Positions 25,153 to 35,226 are shown, counted from the first letter of the stretch. The stretch: 64,000 nt of DNA from an uncultured Alphaproteobacteria bacterium (GCA_944390455.1 CALXPU010000001.1:164148-228147), one strand, 5' to 3'. Numbers and translations are program-made. Notes: generated from the letters alone by a model not told the origin.

Positions 25153-27057
25153 TTATGCATTTTTTTCATTGTCTGTTTCGGTGTTTGTTTTGCGCCCTTT
25201 AAGATTGATTAAAAATTGTGTTTCCATTTTTAAATATTGATCAAGCAACCATCGTGACCGTGATACTGAAAATATTGTTAGAAGCAGTAAAACAAAAATT
25301 ACTTTGGGGTTTTCTGTTAAAAACTTATGCACGACAGTTACAATGAAAAAAGATGAAACTAATATGCGGAAGCTGGTTAGGATAATTAATGGAAGGCGGT
25401 TTGCTTTTTTTGCCATCCATAGACGATAGTAAATTTTTGATACTTGGCTCTTTCCTGTAAAGAAATTGCGTACACGTTGCATTTTGTCGTCAAAAGTTTT
25501 TTCCTCGTTGATTCCAGCTTCCTCTTTGGCGCAATTGGCGGCGATTTCTATTTCTTCAGCTTGCTTTTGCGGAAAAATCCAAATCATTTTATCTTTTAAA
25601 AATTTTGTGGCGATAATGTTCCAGCCGATTAATGCTTTTAAAAAAGGTGACATTAGGATAAAAGTCAATGTGGTTAATAGTATATTGGCTGGGATTCTAT
25701 ATGGAATAATGGTATGGATGATGGGTTGAATAATTGATGCAAAGACAATTATACTGTATAAAATGATTGAGAATAAGGATAAACGTAAAAAATAATTTTT
25801 AAACAATGCACTCCAAAGTCTTTCTTCGTTATGTGTCATTGTTGTGGTGGTTTTGTTTATGTAATCCAACCATTTTTCGGGAAGAATACGGTTTAGCTTT
25901 TTGTATGCTGGTTCTGCTGTTCTCATCATTACTGGTGTTAAGAATGTGGTTATTGCCGATACGGCAACGATGATGGGGTAAACTTTGGGGCTTAATACAT
26001 TTAAACTCATGCCCAGTGATGCAATAATAAAGGCAAATTCACCGACCTGAGCAAGGGAAAATCCTCCGTAAAGAGCAGTTTTTAGTGTCTCTCCAGATGC
26101 AACAAAACCGAAACATGAAAATACAATTTTTCCTATAACAACAATTAAAGTAATTACAATAATGGGTTCGGCGTATGTGATGAACATTTGTGGATTTACC
26201 ATCATTCCTACGGACACGAAAAATACAGCTCCGAAAAAATCTTTAAGGGGTTGAATGTTTTTTTCTATTCGGCCAATAAATTCGGTTTCTGCTAAGATGG
26301 AGCCCATGATAAAAGCGCCAAGTGCTGCTGAAAATCCTGAGGAAGTTGCTAATAAAACCATTCCGAAACATAGACTTATGGTTATAATAAGCAACATTTC
26401 ATCGGTTAGGTATTTCTGAATTTTTTCTAAAAAAGTTGGAACAAGGTATATTCCAATGATGAAACATAATATTAAAAAGAAAATTAATTTTAATGTGCTT
26501 AGTCCCAGGGCTATTCCGTTTATTGTGCTTCCTAGAGCTATTGTCGGTAATAATACGAGCATTAATATTCCAACTAAATCTTCTACGATTAGTACACCGA
26601 AAACTAAATCCGTGAATCGCTGTTTTTTAATGTTTAAATCATTGAATGCTTTGATGATAATGGTGGTGGAAGACATGGATATCATAGATCCTAAAAAGAA
26701 ACTGTCCATGGTTGACCAACCTAGCAGTAAGCCGACATTATAGCCTAGAAATAGCATGAAAATAATATTGGCATTAGCTGTTATCATAGCTGCTTTTCCG
26801 ACGTTTAGCATTTTTTTGAAGCTAAATTCCAATCCTAAGCCAAATAGTAGAAATATAACCCCTATATCTGCCCATAAGGTTAAATCTTCTTTATCTTTTA
26901 CGGTGGGTAATAAATCAAAATATGGTCCCGCAAAAATTCCGGCAAGTACGTAACCTAAGACCATAGGTTGTTTAAATTTTTTGCAGAGTAGGGTTGTGAT
27001 ACCTGCGTAAATAGTGATTAATGTTAAATCTATGATAAGTGAGTGAATTGCGTGCAT
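25153..27057 (-). CDS. CPA2-family cation:proton antiporter (KefB-like)
   Basis: Monovalent cation/proton antiporter. Twelve or so helices in the first 390 residues carry the CPA2 features GYVLAGIFAGPY, DIGVIFLLFGLGLEFSF and LVVEDL-like GVLIVEDLVGI. SAALGAFIMGSILAE and SLAQVGEFAFI follow. Kef proteins normally end in a TrkA-N (RCK) domain. Here the C-terminal 200 residues instead have four more hydrophobic segments and a charged tail, so control must differ. It is convergent with the recombinase gene (20 bp between). Confidence 0.85.
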   Translation of the reverse strand: MHAIHSLIIDLTLITIYAGITTLLCKKFKQPMVLGYVLAGIFAGPYFDLLPTVKDKEDLTLWADIGVIFLLFGLGLEFSFKKMLNVGKAAMITANANIIFMLFLGYNVGLLLGWSTMDSFFLGSMISMSSTTIIIKAFNDLNIKKQRFTDLVFGVLIVEDLVGILMLVLLPTIALGSTINGIALGLSTLKLIFFLILCFIIGIYLVPTFLEKIQKYLTDEMLLIITISLCFGMVLLATSSGFSAALGAFIMGSILAETEFIGRIEKNIQPLKDFFGAVFFVSVGMMVNPQMFITYAEPIIVITLIVVIGKIVFSCFGFVASGETLKTALYGGFSLAQVGEFAFIIASLGMSLNVLSPKVYPIIVAVSAITTFLTPVMMRTAEPAYKKLNRILPEKWLDYINKTTTTMTHNEERLWSALFKNYFLRLSLFSIILYSIIVFASIIQPIIHTIIPYRIPANILLTTLTFILMSPFLKALIGWNIIATKFLKDKMIWIFPQKQAEEIEIAANCAKEEAGINEEKTFDDKMQRVRNFFTGKSQVSKIYYRLWMAKKANRLPLIILTSFRILVSSFFIVTVVHKFLTENPKVIFVLLLLTIFSVSRSRWLLDQYLKMETQFLINLKGRKTNTETDNEKNA

Positions 27058-27146
27058 TTTTTTACTATATCTTGTTTATGTATAAGCTATATATACGGAG
27101 ATTTTCTTTATTTCAAGTTAATAGCTTTTGTGAATGCTATATATAA

Positions 27147-28301
27147 TTATTTTTCTAGTTCAAATTCATTATTGCTTTGATGGTTAAAGTAGGATGTTTC
27201 GCCATCGTCCCATTTTATTTTTAAACGGTTTTGTGGTAAAAATTCATATTTTCCGCAGTTTTTATATGCATTGTTAAAGCTGCAAATTCGGTTATTTTCT
27301 TGTTGGATAAAGGTGTCTTTCCATTGTGGAGTTTTGAGATAAATGTAAGGGGCATCTGGCGGTGGAGTAAAAAAGTCTGAAGCTAGAGCAAAAGGAACTT
27401 CTTTGATTCTTAATCCATGATATGCTTGTTTATATTTAAGATAAATGGTGAACAAACGTTCTCCTAAATATGCAAAAGCAAGCTTTTGTTCGGTGTTTCT
27501 TGCGGGTAATTCATCCTTTATTTCTTGGTAAAGTGGGCGTAAGATACTAAATAGCCAAGTGGCGTAGTTATTTAATATCTCTCGGCGCGTGATAAACATA
27601 TTTGTTGGATAGAAACCATCATCACTTTTTAGGGTTTGATTAGCAAAGTCATACATGTGTGGGTATTTTTTGCGAATAATTTCGAGCGCTTTATCTAAAT
27701 CTGAGATGATGTGTTCTTTTTGATATTGTTCGTATGTATTTATTTTTATAGGTTCGGATACGATAATGTCATGTGTTGCAAACCATGGTAAAATGTATTT
27801 CTTTTCAAGTTCTAAATTGTGTAAAAATTCTTGAGAAAATTTTTCTAAATGCTTAATTCCCAGATGGCGGAAGCGCATGGATGGAAAAGTTAGCATCGGA
27901 TAGCGGGAGTTATCGTTTATACATAAAAAGCGACGGTAGTGAAACATTCCGACGTATGGAGAATCGGTATTCTTCCATATCCAATACAGCGCAGTTAATT
28001 CGGCAAAGTTGCGATTTAAGTTAGATATGTTTTCATTTGTATCATCGCCTATCATATTATGATTGAGCCAAGCGATTTGTTCCGGTGTAAAAGTTCCTTG
28101 ACGCGAAGGTGTGGTCGCAATGCTTCTCCCTCCTTGTATTGGGGTGAATATTTCACTTTCAATGAGAGGTGCCGGTTTGTAGTATACAACGTATATTTTT
28201 AGGTAATCTGTTTTATAAATGAATAAAATGTAGCTAAAAAAGCATAAAATAAAAGCAGCAAGAATAGTGGTTATAAAAAATAAACTTTTGCTGCTTTTCA
28301 T
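27147..28301 (-). CDS. membrane-anchored DUF4422 glycosyltransferase
   Basis: Residues about 8-27 form one N-terminal membrane helix. Then comes the DUF4422 signature: IYVVYYKPAPLIES, a loop with DDTNENISNLNRNFAELTALYWIWKN and YVGMFHYRRFL, typical of capsule or exopolysaccharide glycosyltransferases. Most relatives lack the anchor. ATG at 28301 has AGGA at six bases; an ATG two codons upstream is too close to it. The gene is alone between AT-rich gaps, not in a visible polysaccharide cluster. Confidence 0.78.
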   Translation of the reverse strand: MKSSKSLFFITTILAAFILCFFSYILFIYKTDYLKIYVVYYKPAPLIESEIFTPIQGGRSIATTPSRQGTFTPEQIAWLNHNMIGDDTNENISNLNRNFAELTALYWIWKNTDSPYVGMFHYRRFLCINDNSRYPMLTFPSMRFRHLGIKHLEKFSQEFLHNLELEKKYILPWFATHDIIVSEPIKINTYEQYQKEHIISDLDKALEIIRKKYPHMYDFANQTLKSDDGFYPTNMFITRREILNNYATWLFSILRPLYQEIKDELPARNTEQKLAFAYLGERLFTIYLKYKQAYHGLRIKEVPFALASDFFTPPPDAPYIYLKTPQWKDTFIQQENNRICSFNNAYKNCGKYEFLPQNRLKIKWDDGETSYFNHQSNNEFELEK

Positions 28302-28351
28302 TGGCATTCCTGTCTGAATGTAATAATTACATTGAGCTTAATTGATGTGAG

Positions 28352-28564
28352 TTAAGCTATAATATTCGGGTTAATCAATGTTTCTATCTTTTGAATTTTA
28401 TTTTTTAAATTTGTTCTTTGGCTATTTAGTTGTTGTGCTTGATAGAAATCTATCATTTGTTTGTTTCTTACAAGTTTTGTGATATCTGACTTAACCCTTC
28501 TTTCTTCAAGTTTTAATTCACAAAGTTGTACTTGAAGTTTATTAAAAGAATTGGTATTTGTCAT
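28352..28564 (-). CDS. YdcH/DUF465-like small coiled-coil protein
   Basis: 70 residues, nearly all helical. The C-terminal part LVRNKQMIDFYQAQQLNSQRTNLKNKIQKIE has the spacing of DUF465 (YdcH) proteins, whose core is D-x-x-x-L-x-x-L-K-x-x-x-L-x-L-K-D-x-I. The function of that family is unknown. ATG at 28564 follows TTGGAG; an upstream ATG in frame would add 19 residues without a site. Own transcription unit. Confidence 0.55.
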   Translation of the reverse strand: MTNTNSFNKLQVQLCELKLEERRVKSDITKLVRNKQMIDFYQAQQLNSQRTNLKNKIQKIETLINPNIIA

Positions 28565-28770
28565 TAGCGTACTCCAAATGTTACATTTATTCGCTTTATG
28601 CGATTCTTGTTCTTCGCGCATATTATACTGTATTTTGCACTAAAAATCAAGTTATTTTGAGGGCAAAATTAAAAAAATTAGTGAAAAAATATAAAATTCT
28701 GCTAGTCTTATAAAAATATTATCGTTATGTATTTTTCAAAATGAAACTTTATTGATTGGATAGGAATATT

Positions 28771-29853
28771 ATGACTGAAATTAAAAAAATTGGTATTTTA
28801 ACCAGTGGTGGCGATTGTGCCGGTTTGAATGCGGTTGTTATGTCTGTGGTTAATTCTGCGGCTCAACTCGGTTGGGAAGTTTATGGTATTCATAATGGTA
28901 CCGATGGTGTTACTGAGACTCCTTTGTCTTATGAATTGTTAACAGAAAGAAATTTTTCTGATACACCATGGCCGCGTTTGGCAGGTTCTTATCTTGGTTC
29001 TTTGAATAAAGGCGTTAAAATGGAATCGCAAGCCGAAATTTCTGCTCGTTTTGGTAAAGGCGTTGCTGAATTAGGTCTTGATGCTGTTATTGTTGTTGGT
29101 GGCGATGGTAGTATGAACATTGTTAGCAATTATTGTCGTAATGCCGGTGTTAAAATGGTTGGTATTCCAAAGACTATTGATAATGATACTCCGCTTACAC
29201 AATATTCTGTTGGTTTTGATTCAGCTTGCAAAGTTTGTACGGATGCTGTTGATGCTTTGTGGAAAACCGCTCGTTCTCACCAACGTGCTTTGATTTTGGA
29301 AGTAATGGGACGTGATGCCGGTCACTTAGCTATGCGTTCAGCTGTGGCAGGTTTTGCTGATGTTTGCTTGGTTCCTGAAATTCCTTATACAGTTGATGGT
29401 ATTATTAATAAATTGAAGAGCATTAAGGCAAAAGGTCGTAACCATGCAGTTATCGTTGTTTCAGAAGGTGTTCATACAGAAACTGGCGAGATGGTTTCTA
29501 ATACTAAAAACCTTATTGGTGAAAAGATTAATGGCGGTATTGGTGAATATTTGAGCGCTGCTATTAATGCTAAATATTCTGATTTTCAAACTCGTGTTAC
29601 AAAATTAGGTCACGTTCAACGTGCCGGCGATCCGACTGCTTTTGATAGAGCATTGGCTTGTGCTTTTGGTGCAAAGGCTGTTGAATTGTTGAAGGCTGGT
29701 CATACAGATGTTATGGTTGCTCTTAACGGTGATAAATTAGTAACTTACCCATTAGAAGAAGTTGTTGCTGAAGGTACTACATTGTTGAATAAAGACAGTG
29801 TATATGTTAAAGCTGCAGTTGATATGGGAATGTATGTTGGTGAAATTAAATAA
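28771..29853 (+). CDS. pfkA: 6-phosphofructokinase
   Basis: Phosphorylates fructose 6-phosphate in glycolysis. Residues seen: GGDCAGLNAVV at the N-terminus, GGDGSMNI (the Gly that marks ATP use), PKTIDND, MGRDAGHLA, and the C-terminal HVQRAGDPTAFDR. The pair GGDG with PKTIDND combines the ATP-type Gly with the Lys usual in PPi-dependent enzymes, as in the group III ATP enzymes of actinomycetes. Phosphate donor is therefore probably ATP but should be tested. 360 aa. The ATG at 28771 follows TAGGA. Confidence 0.92.
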   Translation: MTEIKKIGILTSGGDCAGLNAVVMSVVNSAAQLGWEVYGIHNGTDGVTETPLSYELLTERNFSDTPWPRLAGSYLGSLNKGVKMESQAEISARFGKGVAELGLDAVIVVGGDGSMNIVSNYCRNAGVKMVGIPKTIDNDTPLTQYSVGFDSACKVCTDAVDALWKTARSHQRALILEVMGRDAGHLAMRSAVAGFADVCLVPEIPYTVDGIINKLKSIKAKGRNHAVIVVSEGVHTETGEMVSNTKNLIGEKINGGIGEYLSAAINAKYSDFQTRVTKLGHVQRAGDPTAFDRALACAFGAKAVELLKAGHTDVMVALNGDKLVTYPLEEVVAEGTTLLNKDSVYVKAAVDMGMYVGEIK

Positions 29854-29869
29854 TCACCTAAGTTCTATT

Positions 29870-29906
29870 AAAAAAGCGGCAGTTGTTGAAACTGTCGCTT
29901 TTTTTT
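29870..29906. terminator. bidirectional terminator between pfkA and yejB
   Basis: AAAAGCGGCAGTT pairs with AACTGTCGCTTTT (one G-T) around a short loop, flanked by an A-run and a T8 run. Confidence 0.88.
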
Positions 29907-29947
29907 GTTGGCTATAAAATCTTAAACATGGGAGATTTGAGGCTTTA

Positions 29948-31012
29948 TTAAATTTTTTCAAAATTTACACGTGGATCAACCAGTGAATAAGTTAAATCAC
30001 TGAGAAGTTTTAAAATTAGTCCAAGAAGTGCAAAGATATATAAAGTTCCGAATACTACAGGATAATCTCTTGTCATAATTGCTTCATAGCCTAATAATCC
30101 CATTCCGTTTAGGCTGAAAATGATTTCTATTAAGAGAGAACCCGTAAATAATATTTTCATTAGTAATCCAGGTAGACCGGCAATAATAATCATCATGGCA
30201 TTACGAAAAACATGGTGATATAAAATTCGATTTTCAGATAGACCTTTGGCTTTTGCGGTTAAAACATATTGCTTGCTTAATTCATCCATGAAAGAATTTT
30301 TGGTTAACATGGTTAATGAGGCTATTCCACCTATTACAATGCATATTGTCGGTAGAGTTAAATGCCAGAAATAATCTCCGATTTTTTGCCAGATAGTAAA
30401 GTTTTCCCATCCATCGGAGGTTAAGCCTTTTAGTGGAAATATTTGAAAATAAGTGCCGCCAGCAAACAGTACAATGAGTAGAACTGCAAATAAGAAAACC
30501 GGTATGGCTGAGCCGATAAATATGATAAAAGAACTTATCACATCAAATTGTTCTCCGTCTTTGCGGGCTTTTTTTATACCAAGAGGAATTGCTATTAAAT
30601 AAATTATCAATGTTGACCATAGACCTAAAGATATTGATACAGGTAGGCGTTCTTTTATGAGCTCTAATACGGTTTTATCTTTGTAATAACTTTTCCCGAA
30701 ATCAAAGTGAATATAGTCATTAAGCATTTTAATGAAACGTTCGTGTACAGGTTTATCAAAGCCAAATTGTTTTTCCAACTCTTTGACTAAATCATCAGGT
30801 ACGCCTTTGGCTCCTTGGTATTTTTGTTCGTTTAGGTTGGGCATTCCTGAGTTGATATTTCCGGTGGCACTTGTATTCATCCCTTTATATTGCGCGAGCA
30901 TGTATTCAACAGGTCCGCCAGGGGCTAGTTGTATGATTGCGAAATTTATCAGTAATATGCCGAATAGTGTTAGAGGTATTAATAAAAGTCTTTTGATAAT
31001 GTAGTTACGCAT
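29948..31012 (-). CDS. yejB: peptide ABC transporter permease, YejB type
   Basis: Inner-membrane permease of the DppB/OppB class. The opening MRNYIIKRLLLIPLTLFGILLINFAIIQLAPGGPVE and long insert before helix two are typical of YejB, the microcin C/oligopeptide importer subunit. The permease motif region is AKAKGLSENRILYHHVFRNAM. Six helices; 354 aa. It lies six bases after yejA. The partner permease yejE and ATPase yejF, normally next, are missing: a terminator and pfkA follow. Confidence 0.9.
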   Translation of the reverse strand: MRNYIIKRLLLIPLTLFGILLINFAIIQLAPGGPVEYMLAQYKGMNTSATGNINSGMPNLNEQKYQGAKGVPDDLVKELEKQFGFDKPVHERFIKMLNDYIHFDFGKSYYKDKTVLELIKERLPVSISLGLWSTLIIYLIAIPLGIKKARKDGEQFDVISSFIIFIGSAIPVFLFAVLLIVLFAGGTYFQIFPLKGLTSDGWENFTIWQKIGDYFWHLTLPTICIVIGGIASLTMLTKNSFMDELSKQYVLTAKAKGLSENRILYHHVFRNAMMIIIAGLPGLLMKILFTGSLLIEIIFSLNGMGLLGYEAIMTRDYPVVFGTLYIFALLGLILKLLSDLTYSLVDPRVNFEKI

Positions 31013-31018
31013 TTTCTG

Positions 31019-32869
31019 TTAATCCTTTATCCACCAAGTATTGATATCTACGCCAAGATTTTGGTTATTTTCCGGAAAGGCAAATTTATCCCAATAGGCA
31101 ATGCGGTCTGCGTTTGAATACCAATTGAAAATAACGTAGTGATTGAATAACAATACTCTATCCAGAGCTTTGACATAGGCAGTGTAGAGTTCGGTGTCAT
31201 CGGTTTCAATGAGTTTATTGATAAGATAATCAATTGTCGGATTTTTTATGCCTATAATGTTGCTGCTGCCTTTAGTGTCAGCTGATAGGCTACCCCAGAG
31301 ATCTTTTTGTTCTGTTCCAGGCATGTAGATTCCGCTGACGCCTCCGACAATTATATCAAAATCAAAATTATCTAATTTGTTTTTATAGGTATTGATTTCA
31401 AGAACCCGTGTTGTCGCCTTTATACCTATTTTGCGTAGATTTTCTATAAATGGTAATAATACGCGCGTGAAAGAGTTGCCATTTGCGGAATTTATAATAA
31501 TTTCAAATTCTAATGGCTCTCCGGTTTTTAAATTACACATTTTTTCATTAATGAAATCATATCCGGCTTCGTTTAGGAGTTTAACGGCTAGTTTTAGATT
31601 TTCTCTATCTGATAACGAATCGTTGCGGAATATGTTTTCTATCGGAGTAGTGAATATTTCTGGTGGTAGTTGTTCTTGCAAAGATTGTAAAATTTCTAAT
31701 TCTTTCCCTTGAGGGAGGTCTGTTGCTGCAAAATGTGTGTTTGCAAAATAGCTCCTTAGTCTTTCATATTGGTTATAAAATAAATTTTTATTTGCCCATG
31801 GAAAATTAAATGCGAAATCAATAGCTTGTCTTACTCTGGCGTCTTTGAATTTTTCTTTACGAGTGTTAAAAGCAAAAAATTGGGTTGTGGCAGGACGATT
31901 ATGTTTGATGGCTTGTTTTTTTATTTTTCCTGCTTTTGTGAGGTTATTGTCGTGTCCTGTTGCCCATGATTTCGCAATATATTCATAGCGAACATCAATG
32001 TTTCCGGCAAATAAGGCTTGTAATGTTACAGTGGTATCTTGATAGTAATCGTATTTTATTTCATCAAAATTATAAAAACCTTTGCGGGTAGGTAAATTTT
32101 GCGCCCAATAGTTTTTATCACGCTCAAAAATGATGTATCGTCCGGCTTCAAATTTTTTTATCTTATAAGGCCCGTTTCCTAGTGGTGGGGTTAGGCAGGG
32201 TTTATCATATTCTCTATTCTTAAAATCTTTTGCTGAGAATATTTTTAATGAGCTTATGATTAAAGGGAGTTCTCTGTTTTTTGTATTGGGCTTAAAATAA
32301 AAGCGAACATGATGCGAAGTTACTTTTTCTACTCTGTCAATGTCTGCATAGTAAAATTTGTATATTGGAGAACCTTTGGTAATTAGGGAATTAAAACTGA
32401 AAACGACGTCATCGGCAGTAATTGGACTGCCATCACTGAATTTTGCTTTGGGATTAATAAAGAAACCTATGAAGCTTTTATCGGAAGGAAGCTCAAATTT
32501 TTCTGCAATTAATGGATAGACTGTTTCTATATCATCTGCAGGAGAAACTCCTAAACTATCTAAGGTTAAAGCAACGGCTTCGGTTGAAGCAGTGCCTTTG
32601 AAAATGTAGGGATTGAAATTATCAAAAGTTCCATACGCCGGAAGAACAATTCGTCCTTTTTTCGGGGCGTCCGGATTTACGAAACTAAAATTTGTAAAGT
32701 TTTCCGTATATTTGGGAGCTGTATTTAGGGTAATATAGTCTTGTATGGATATTTGTATAGGGTTGATATCTTCTTGAGAGGTTTCTTCAATAGCAAGACA
32801 TGTTGAAGTATTAAATATTCCGATAGTTGCCAGAATAATTGCTAAATACTTATTTGCTTTTTTTATCAT
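31019..32869 (-). CDS. yejA: peptide ABC transporter substrate-binding protein, YejA type
   Basis: Periplasmic solute-binding protein of family 5. A signal peptide of about 26 residues (MIKKANKYLAIILATIGIF...CLA) supports the ATG at 32869 over upstream in-frame starts. Conserved blocks include FVNPDAPKKGRIVLPAYGTFDNFNP, FKGTA and WYSNADRIAYW, characteristic of YejA. It delivers oligopeptides to YejB and its partner. The start lies within the last 20 bases of the upstream membrane gene, so translation is probably coupled. Confidence 0.9.
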   Translation of the reverse strand: MIKKANKYLAIILATIGIFNTSTCLAIEETSQEDINPIQISIQDYITLNTAPKYTENFTNFSFVNPDAPKKGRIVLPAYGTFDNFNPYIFKGTASTEAVALTLDSLGVSPADDIETVYPLIAEKFELPSDKSFIGFFINPKAKFSDGSPITADDVVFSFNSLITKGSPIYKFYYADIDRVEKVTSHHVRFYFKPNTKNRELPLIISSLKIFSAKDFKNREYDKPCLTPPLGNGPYKIKKFEAGRYIIFERDKNYWAQNLPTRKGFYNFDEIKYDYYQDTTVTLQALFAGNIDVRYEYIAKSWATGHDNNLTKAGKIKKQAIKHNRPATTQFFAFNTRKEKFKDARVRQAIDFAFNFPWANKNLFYNQYERLRSYFANTHFAATDLPQGKELEILQSLQEQLPPEIFTTPIENIFRNDSLSDRENLKLAVKLLNEAGYDFINEKMCNLKTGEPLEFEIIINSANGNSFTRVLLPFIENLRKIGIKATTRVLEINTYKNKLDNFDFDIIVGGVSGIYMPGTEQKDLWGSLSADTKGSSNIIGIKNPTIDYLINKLIETDDTELYTAYVKALDRVLLFNHYVIFNWYSNADRIAYWDKFAFPENNQNLGVDINTWWIKD

Positions 32870-34031
32870 CAATCCATGCTCCAAACGGGTATGCATATTC
32901 ATCATAATTGTTGTCCGGTGATGCTTCAATTTCTTTTTCTATCTCATCTAACGAGATAACTTTGTTTGCTTTATTTTGTTTGGCTTTAGACTTTGATTTT
33001 GTGTGTTCAAAACTGGGCTCTGCTCTTAAATTGCGTAAAGCGTTTTGTGTATTTGCGAAAGATTTAATTATTTCAGGCTTCTTTTCAGTTGAAGAGGAAG
33101 AAAGTAGTTCTTCACGAATGGCCTTCATACCTTCTTCAATGTTGTTTTGTGGTGTTTGTTCTTTATCAAAGGAGGGTTCTGGTTGATTTTGTATAGTGTT
33201 TTTTTGTTTTACAGGCTGTGCTGTTTGAAGTTTATCCGGTTGGGATAAAAACGAAGGAAAACTGCTAGCAGATTCTTCGGTTAAATTAAATTCTTTCAAC
33301 GGTTGTTGTGGTAATTTTTTTTCAGATTGTATAGTTGTTTCATTTATTTTTTTTAATTTTTCAGCAATGGGAATTACGATATTATAAACTTTTCCCATCG
33401 CCCCGAATTCAATCATGTTGTAGAATATTCTTTGAGTGTCATGCATTTCGAGCAATTGATACAAACTTCTGGTTCTGGCTTCAAATTCCAGAATACTTCC
33501 TTTTAGCAAAGGATCTTTTTGTGCTTTGTTAATCAGATGATCCGTGAAGCCCGGTTGAAAATTGTTCGTTTCAATAAATGTTTTGGCAATTAGCCAACGT
33601 TCACCTCCGGCAGTTCTGTTCCAAAGATGCTCCATTTGTGCACTAGAAATGGAGTTACTGCGTTTGATTATGTCGGATAAAATTTCGTTGCAATCTGCAA
33701 TTAGGGTATCTACTTCTTGCAGCATAAAACTATTCTTGAATTCTTTTTCCAGAGCAATTATTGCACAGTTTAGAGCATTGGTGGTTTCTGCGTTTTTATT
33801 TAGTTGTTCGGTAATTCTTAAATTTTGTAGACGAATATCTTTTTGTTCTTCGGTGCTTTTGATTAGGGCAAATATTCCCCAGATTAGTCCTATTGGGAAA
33901 GCAATTGAAAAAATAACTTGGTAAAAAGTTTCGGGATTGTTGGCCATATTTTGTAGATTGATGCTCTTCAATCCGAATAAAAACCATAAAATGCTTGAAA
34001 AAGCAGCTATAAAAAACGACATATTCAACAC
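32850..34031 (-). CDS. hypothetical membrane protein with coiled coil, upstream of yejA
   Basis: Not assigned to a family. Two membrane helices (about 4-21 and 38-57) are followed by a helical, coiled-coil-prone region to residue 230. Next comes a Pro/Gln/Glu/Lys-rich disordered part, and a short conserved-looking end YAYPFGAWIDDKKSK. GTG at 34031 is taken as start since GGGAG lies seven bases upstream. Its coupling to yejAB hints at a shared envelope role, but genes of this shape also occur alone. Confidence 0.55.
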   Translation of the reverse strand: MLNMSFFIAAFSSILWFLFGLKSINLQNMANNPETFYQVIFSIAFPIGLIWGIFALIKSTEEQKDIRLQNLRITEQLNKNAETTNALNCAIIALEKEFKNSFMLQEVDTLIADCNEILSDIIKRSNSISSAQMEHLWNRTAGGERWLIAKTFIETNNFQPGFTDHLINKAQKDPLLKGSILEFEARTRSLYQLLEMHDTQRIFYNMIEFGAMGKVYNIVIPIAEKLKKINETTIQSEKKLPQQPLKEFNLTEESASSFPSFLSQPDKLQTAQPVKQKNTIQNQPEPSFDKEQTPQNNIEEGMKAIREELLSSSSTEKKPEIIKSFANTQNALRNLRAEPSFEHTKSKSKAKQNKANKVISLDEIEKEIEASPDNNYDEYAYPFGAWIDDKKSK

Positions 34032-34221
34032 AAATTTACTCCCTTTATATTTTTTGTTATTGTAGCGTTTGTGCTATATTTTGCAATTAAAAAATACGTT
34101 GAATACCTATGTTTTTGTGCATATTTATTGTGGTTTTTTGTATATATGCAAAAAATATGATGAAATTTTTTTATTTTGTGGTATAGAGGGGGCTAAGGTT
34201 TAATTTGTAAAGGTATAAAAA

Positions 34222-35196
34222 ATGAATGAATCTACAGCTGTAGTGCTTGATTTTGAAAAAGATATTTTAGAAATTGAAGAGAAAATTGAGCACCTTAAAC
34301 TTCTGGCAAAAGATGAAGATATGGACATTACCAGAGAAATCAGACGCTTGGAACGTAAGTTGGGGCAGCACGTTAATCGTACTTATATGAATTTATCAGC
34401 TTGGCAAAAGGCACAGATTGCTCGCCATCCTGAAAGACCTCATTGTTTGGATTATATTAAGGCGTTTGTTGAAGACTTTACTCTTTTGGCCGGTGACAGA
34501 TGTTTTGCTGATGATGAAGCAATGGTTTGCGGTATTGGTAAAATTGATGGGCATGCCGTTGTTGTTATGGGGCAAGAAAAAGGTAATGATTTGGAGACCA
34601 GAATTAAATATAATTTTGGTATGGCAAAACCTGAAGGGTATCGTAAAGCTCAGAGAATGCTTGATTTAGCGGATAAGTTTCATTTGCCGGTGATTAGTTT
34701 TGTAGATACTGCCGGAGCATATCCTGGTGTTGATGCAGAAGCTCGCGGTCAGGCTGAGGCTATTGCTGCATCTATTGAAAAATGTTTGAAAGTTAAGACG
34801 CCGATTATATCTATTATTATTGGCGAAGGTGGTTCTGGTGGTGCTATTGCTATTGCTACAGCGAATCGAGTTTTAATGTTGGAACACTCCATCTATTCTG
34901 TTATTTCTCCTGAAGGATGTGCTTCTATTTTATGGCGTTCCGGTGATAAAACTAAAGAAGCAACAGAAGCTTTACGCTTAACCGCTCAGGATTTGAAAGC
35001 TCTGGGTATCATTGATGAAATTATTAAAGAGCCGATGGGGGGAGCTCATCGTAATCCGCAACAAGCGATGCAGTCTGTGAAAGAAGTTATTTTGAAGCAT
35101 TTAAGAGAATTGGAAAATATTGCTCCGGATGATTTGAAAAAACAACGTACAGAGAAATTCTTGAATATGGGTAGACATATTACTGCAGAATTTTAG
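34222..35196 (+). CDS. accA: acetyl-CoA carboxylase carboxyltransferase subunit alpha
   Basis: Transfers carboxyl from biotin carboxyl carrier to acetyl-CoA, giving malonyl-CoA for fatty-acid synthesis, with AccD. Typical blocks: LDFEKDILEIEEKIEHL at the N-terminus, WQKAQIARHPERPHCLDYI, FVDTAGAYPGVDAEARGQ, IGEGGSGGAIAI and VISPEGCASILWR. 324 aa, full length. It is transcribed alone, divergent from the yej operon across a 190-bp AT-rich gap that must hold both promoters. Confidence 0.97.
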   Translation: MNESTAVVLDFEKDILEIEEKIEHLKLLAKDEDMDITREIRRLERKLGQHVNRTYMNLSAWQKAQIARHPERPHCLDYIKAFVEDFTLLAGDRCFADDEAMVCGIGKIDGHAVVVMGQEKGNDLETRIKYNFGMAKPEGYRKAQRMLDLADKFHLPVISFVDTAGAYPGVDAEARGQAEAIAASIEKCLKVKTPIISIIIGEGGSGGAIAIATANRVLMLEHSIYSVISPEGCASILWRSGDKTKEATEALRLTAQDLKALGIIDEIIKEPMGGAHRNPQQAMQSVKEVILKHLRELENIAPDDLKKQRTEKFLNMGRHITAEF

Positions 35197-35203
35197 ATAT
35201 TAA

Positions 35204-35226
35204 GGGCAGGAAAACCTGCCCTTTTG
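35204..35226 (+). terminator. intrinsic terminator after accA
   Basis: Perfect 7-bp stem GGGCAGG/CCTGCCC, AAAA loop, TTTT tail, seven bases after the stop. Confidence 0.92.
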
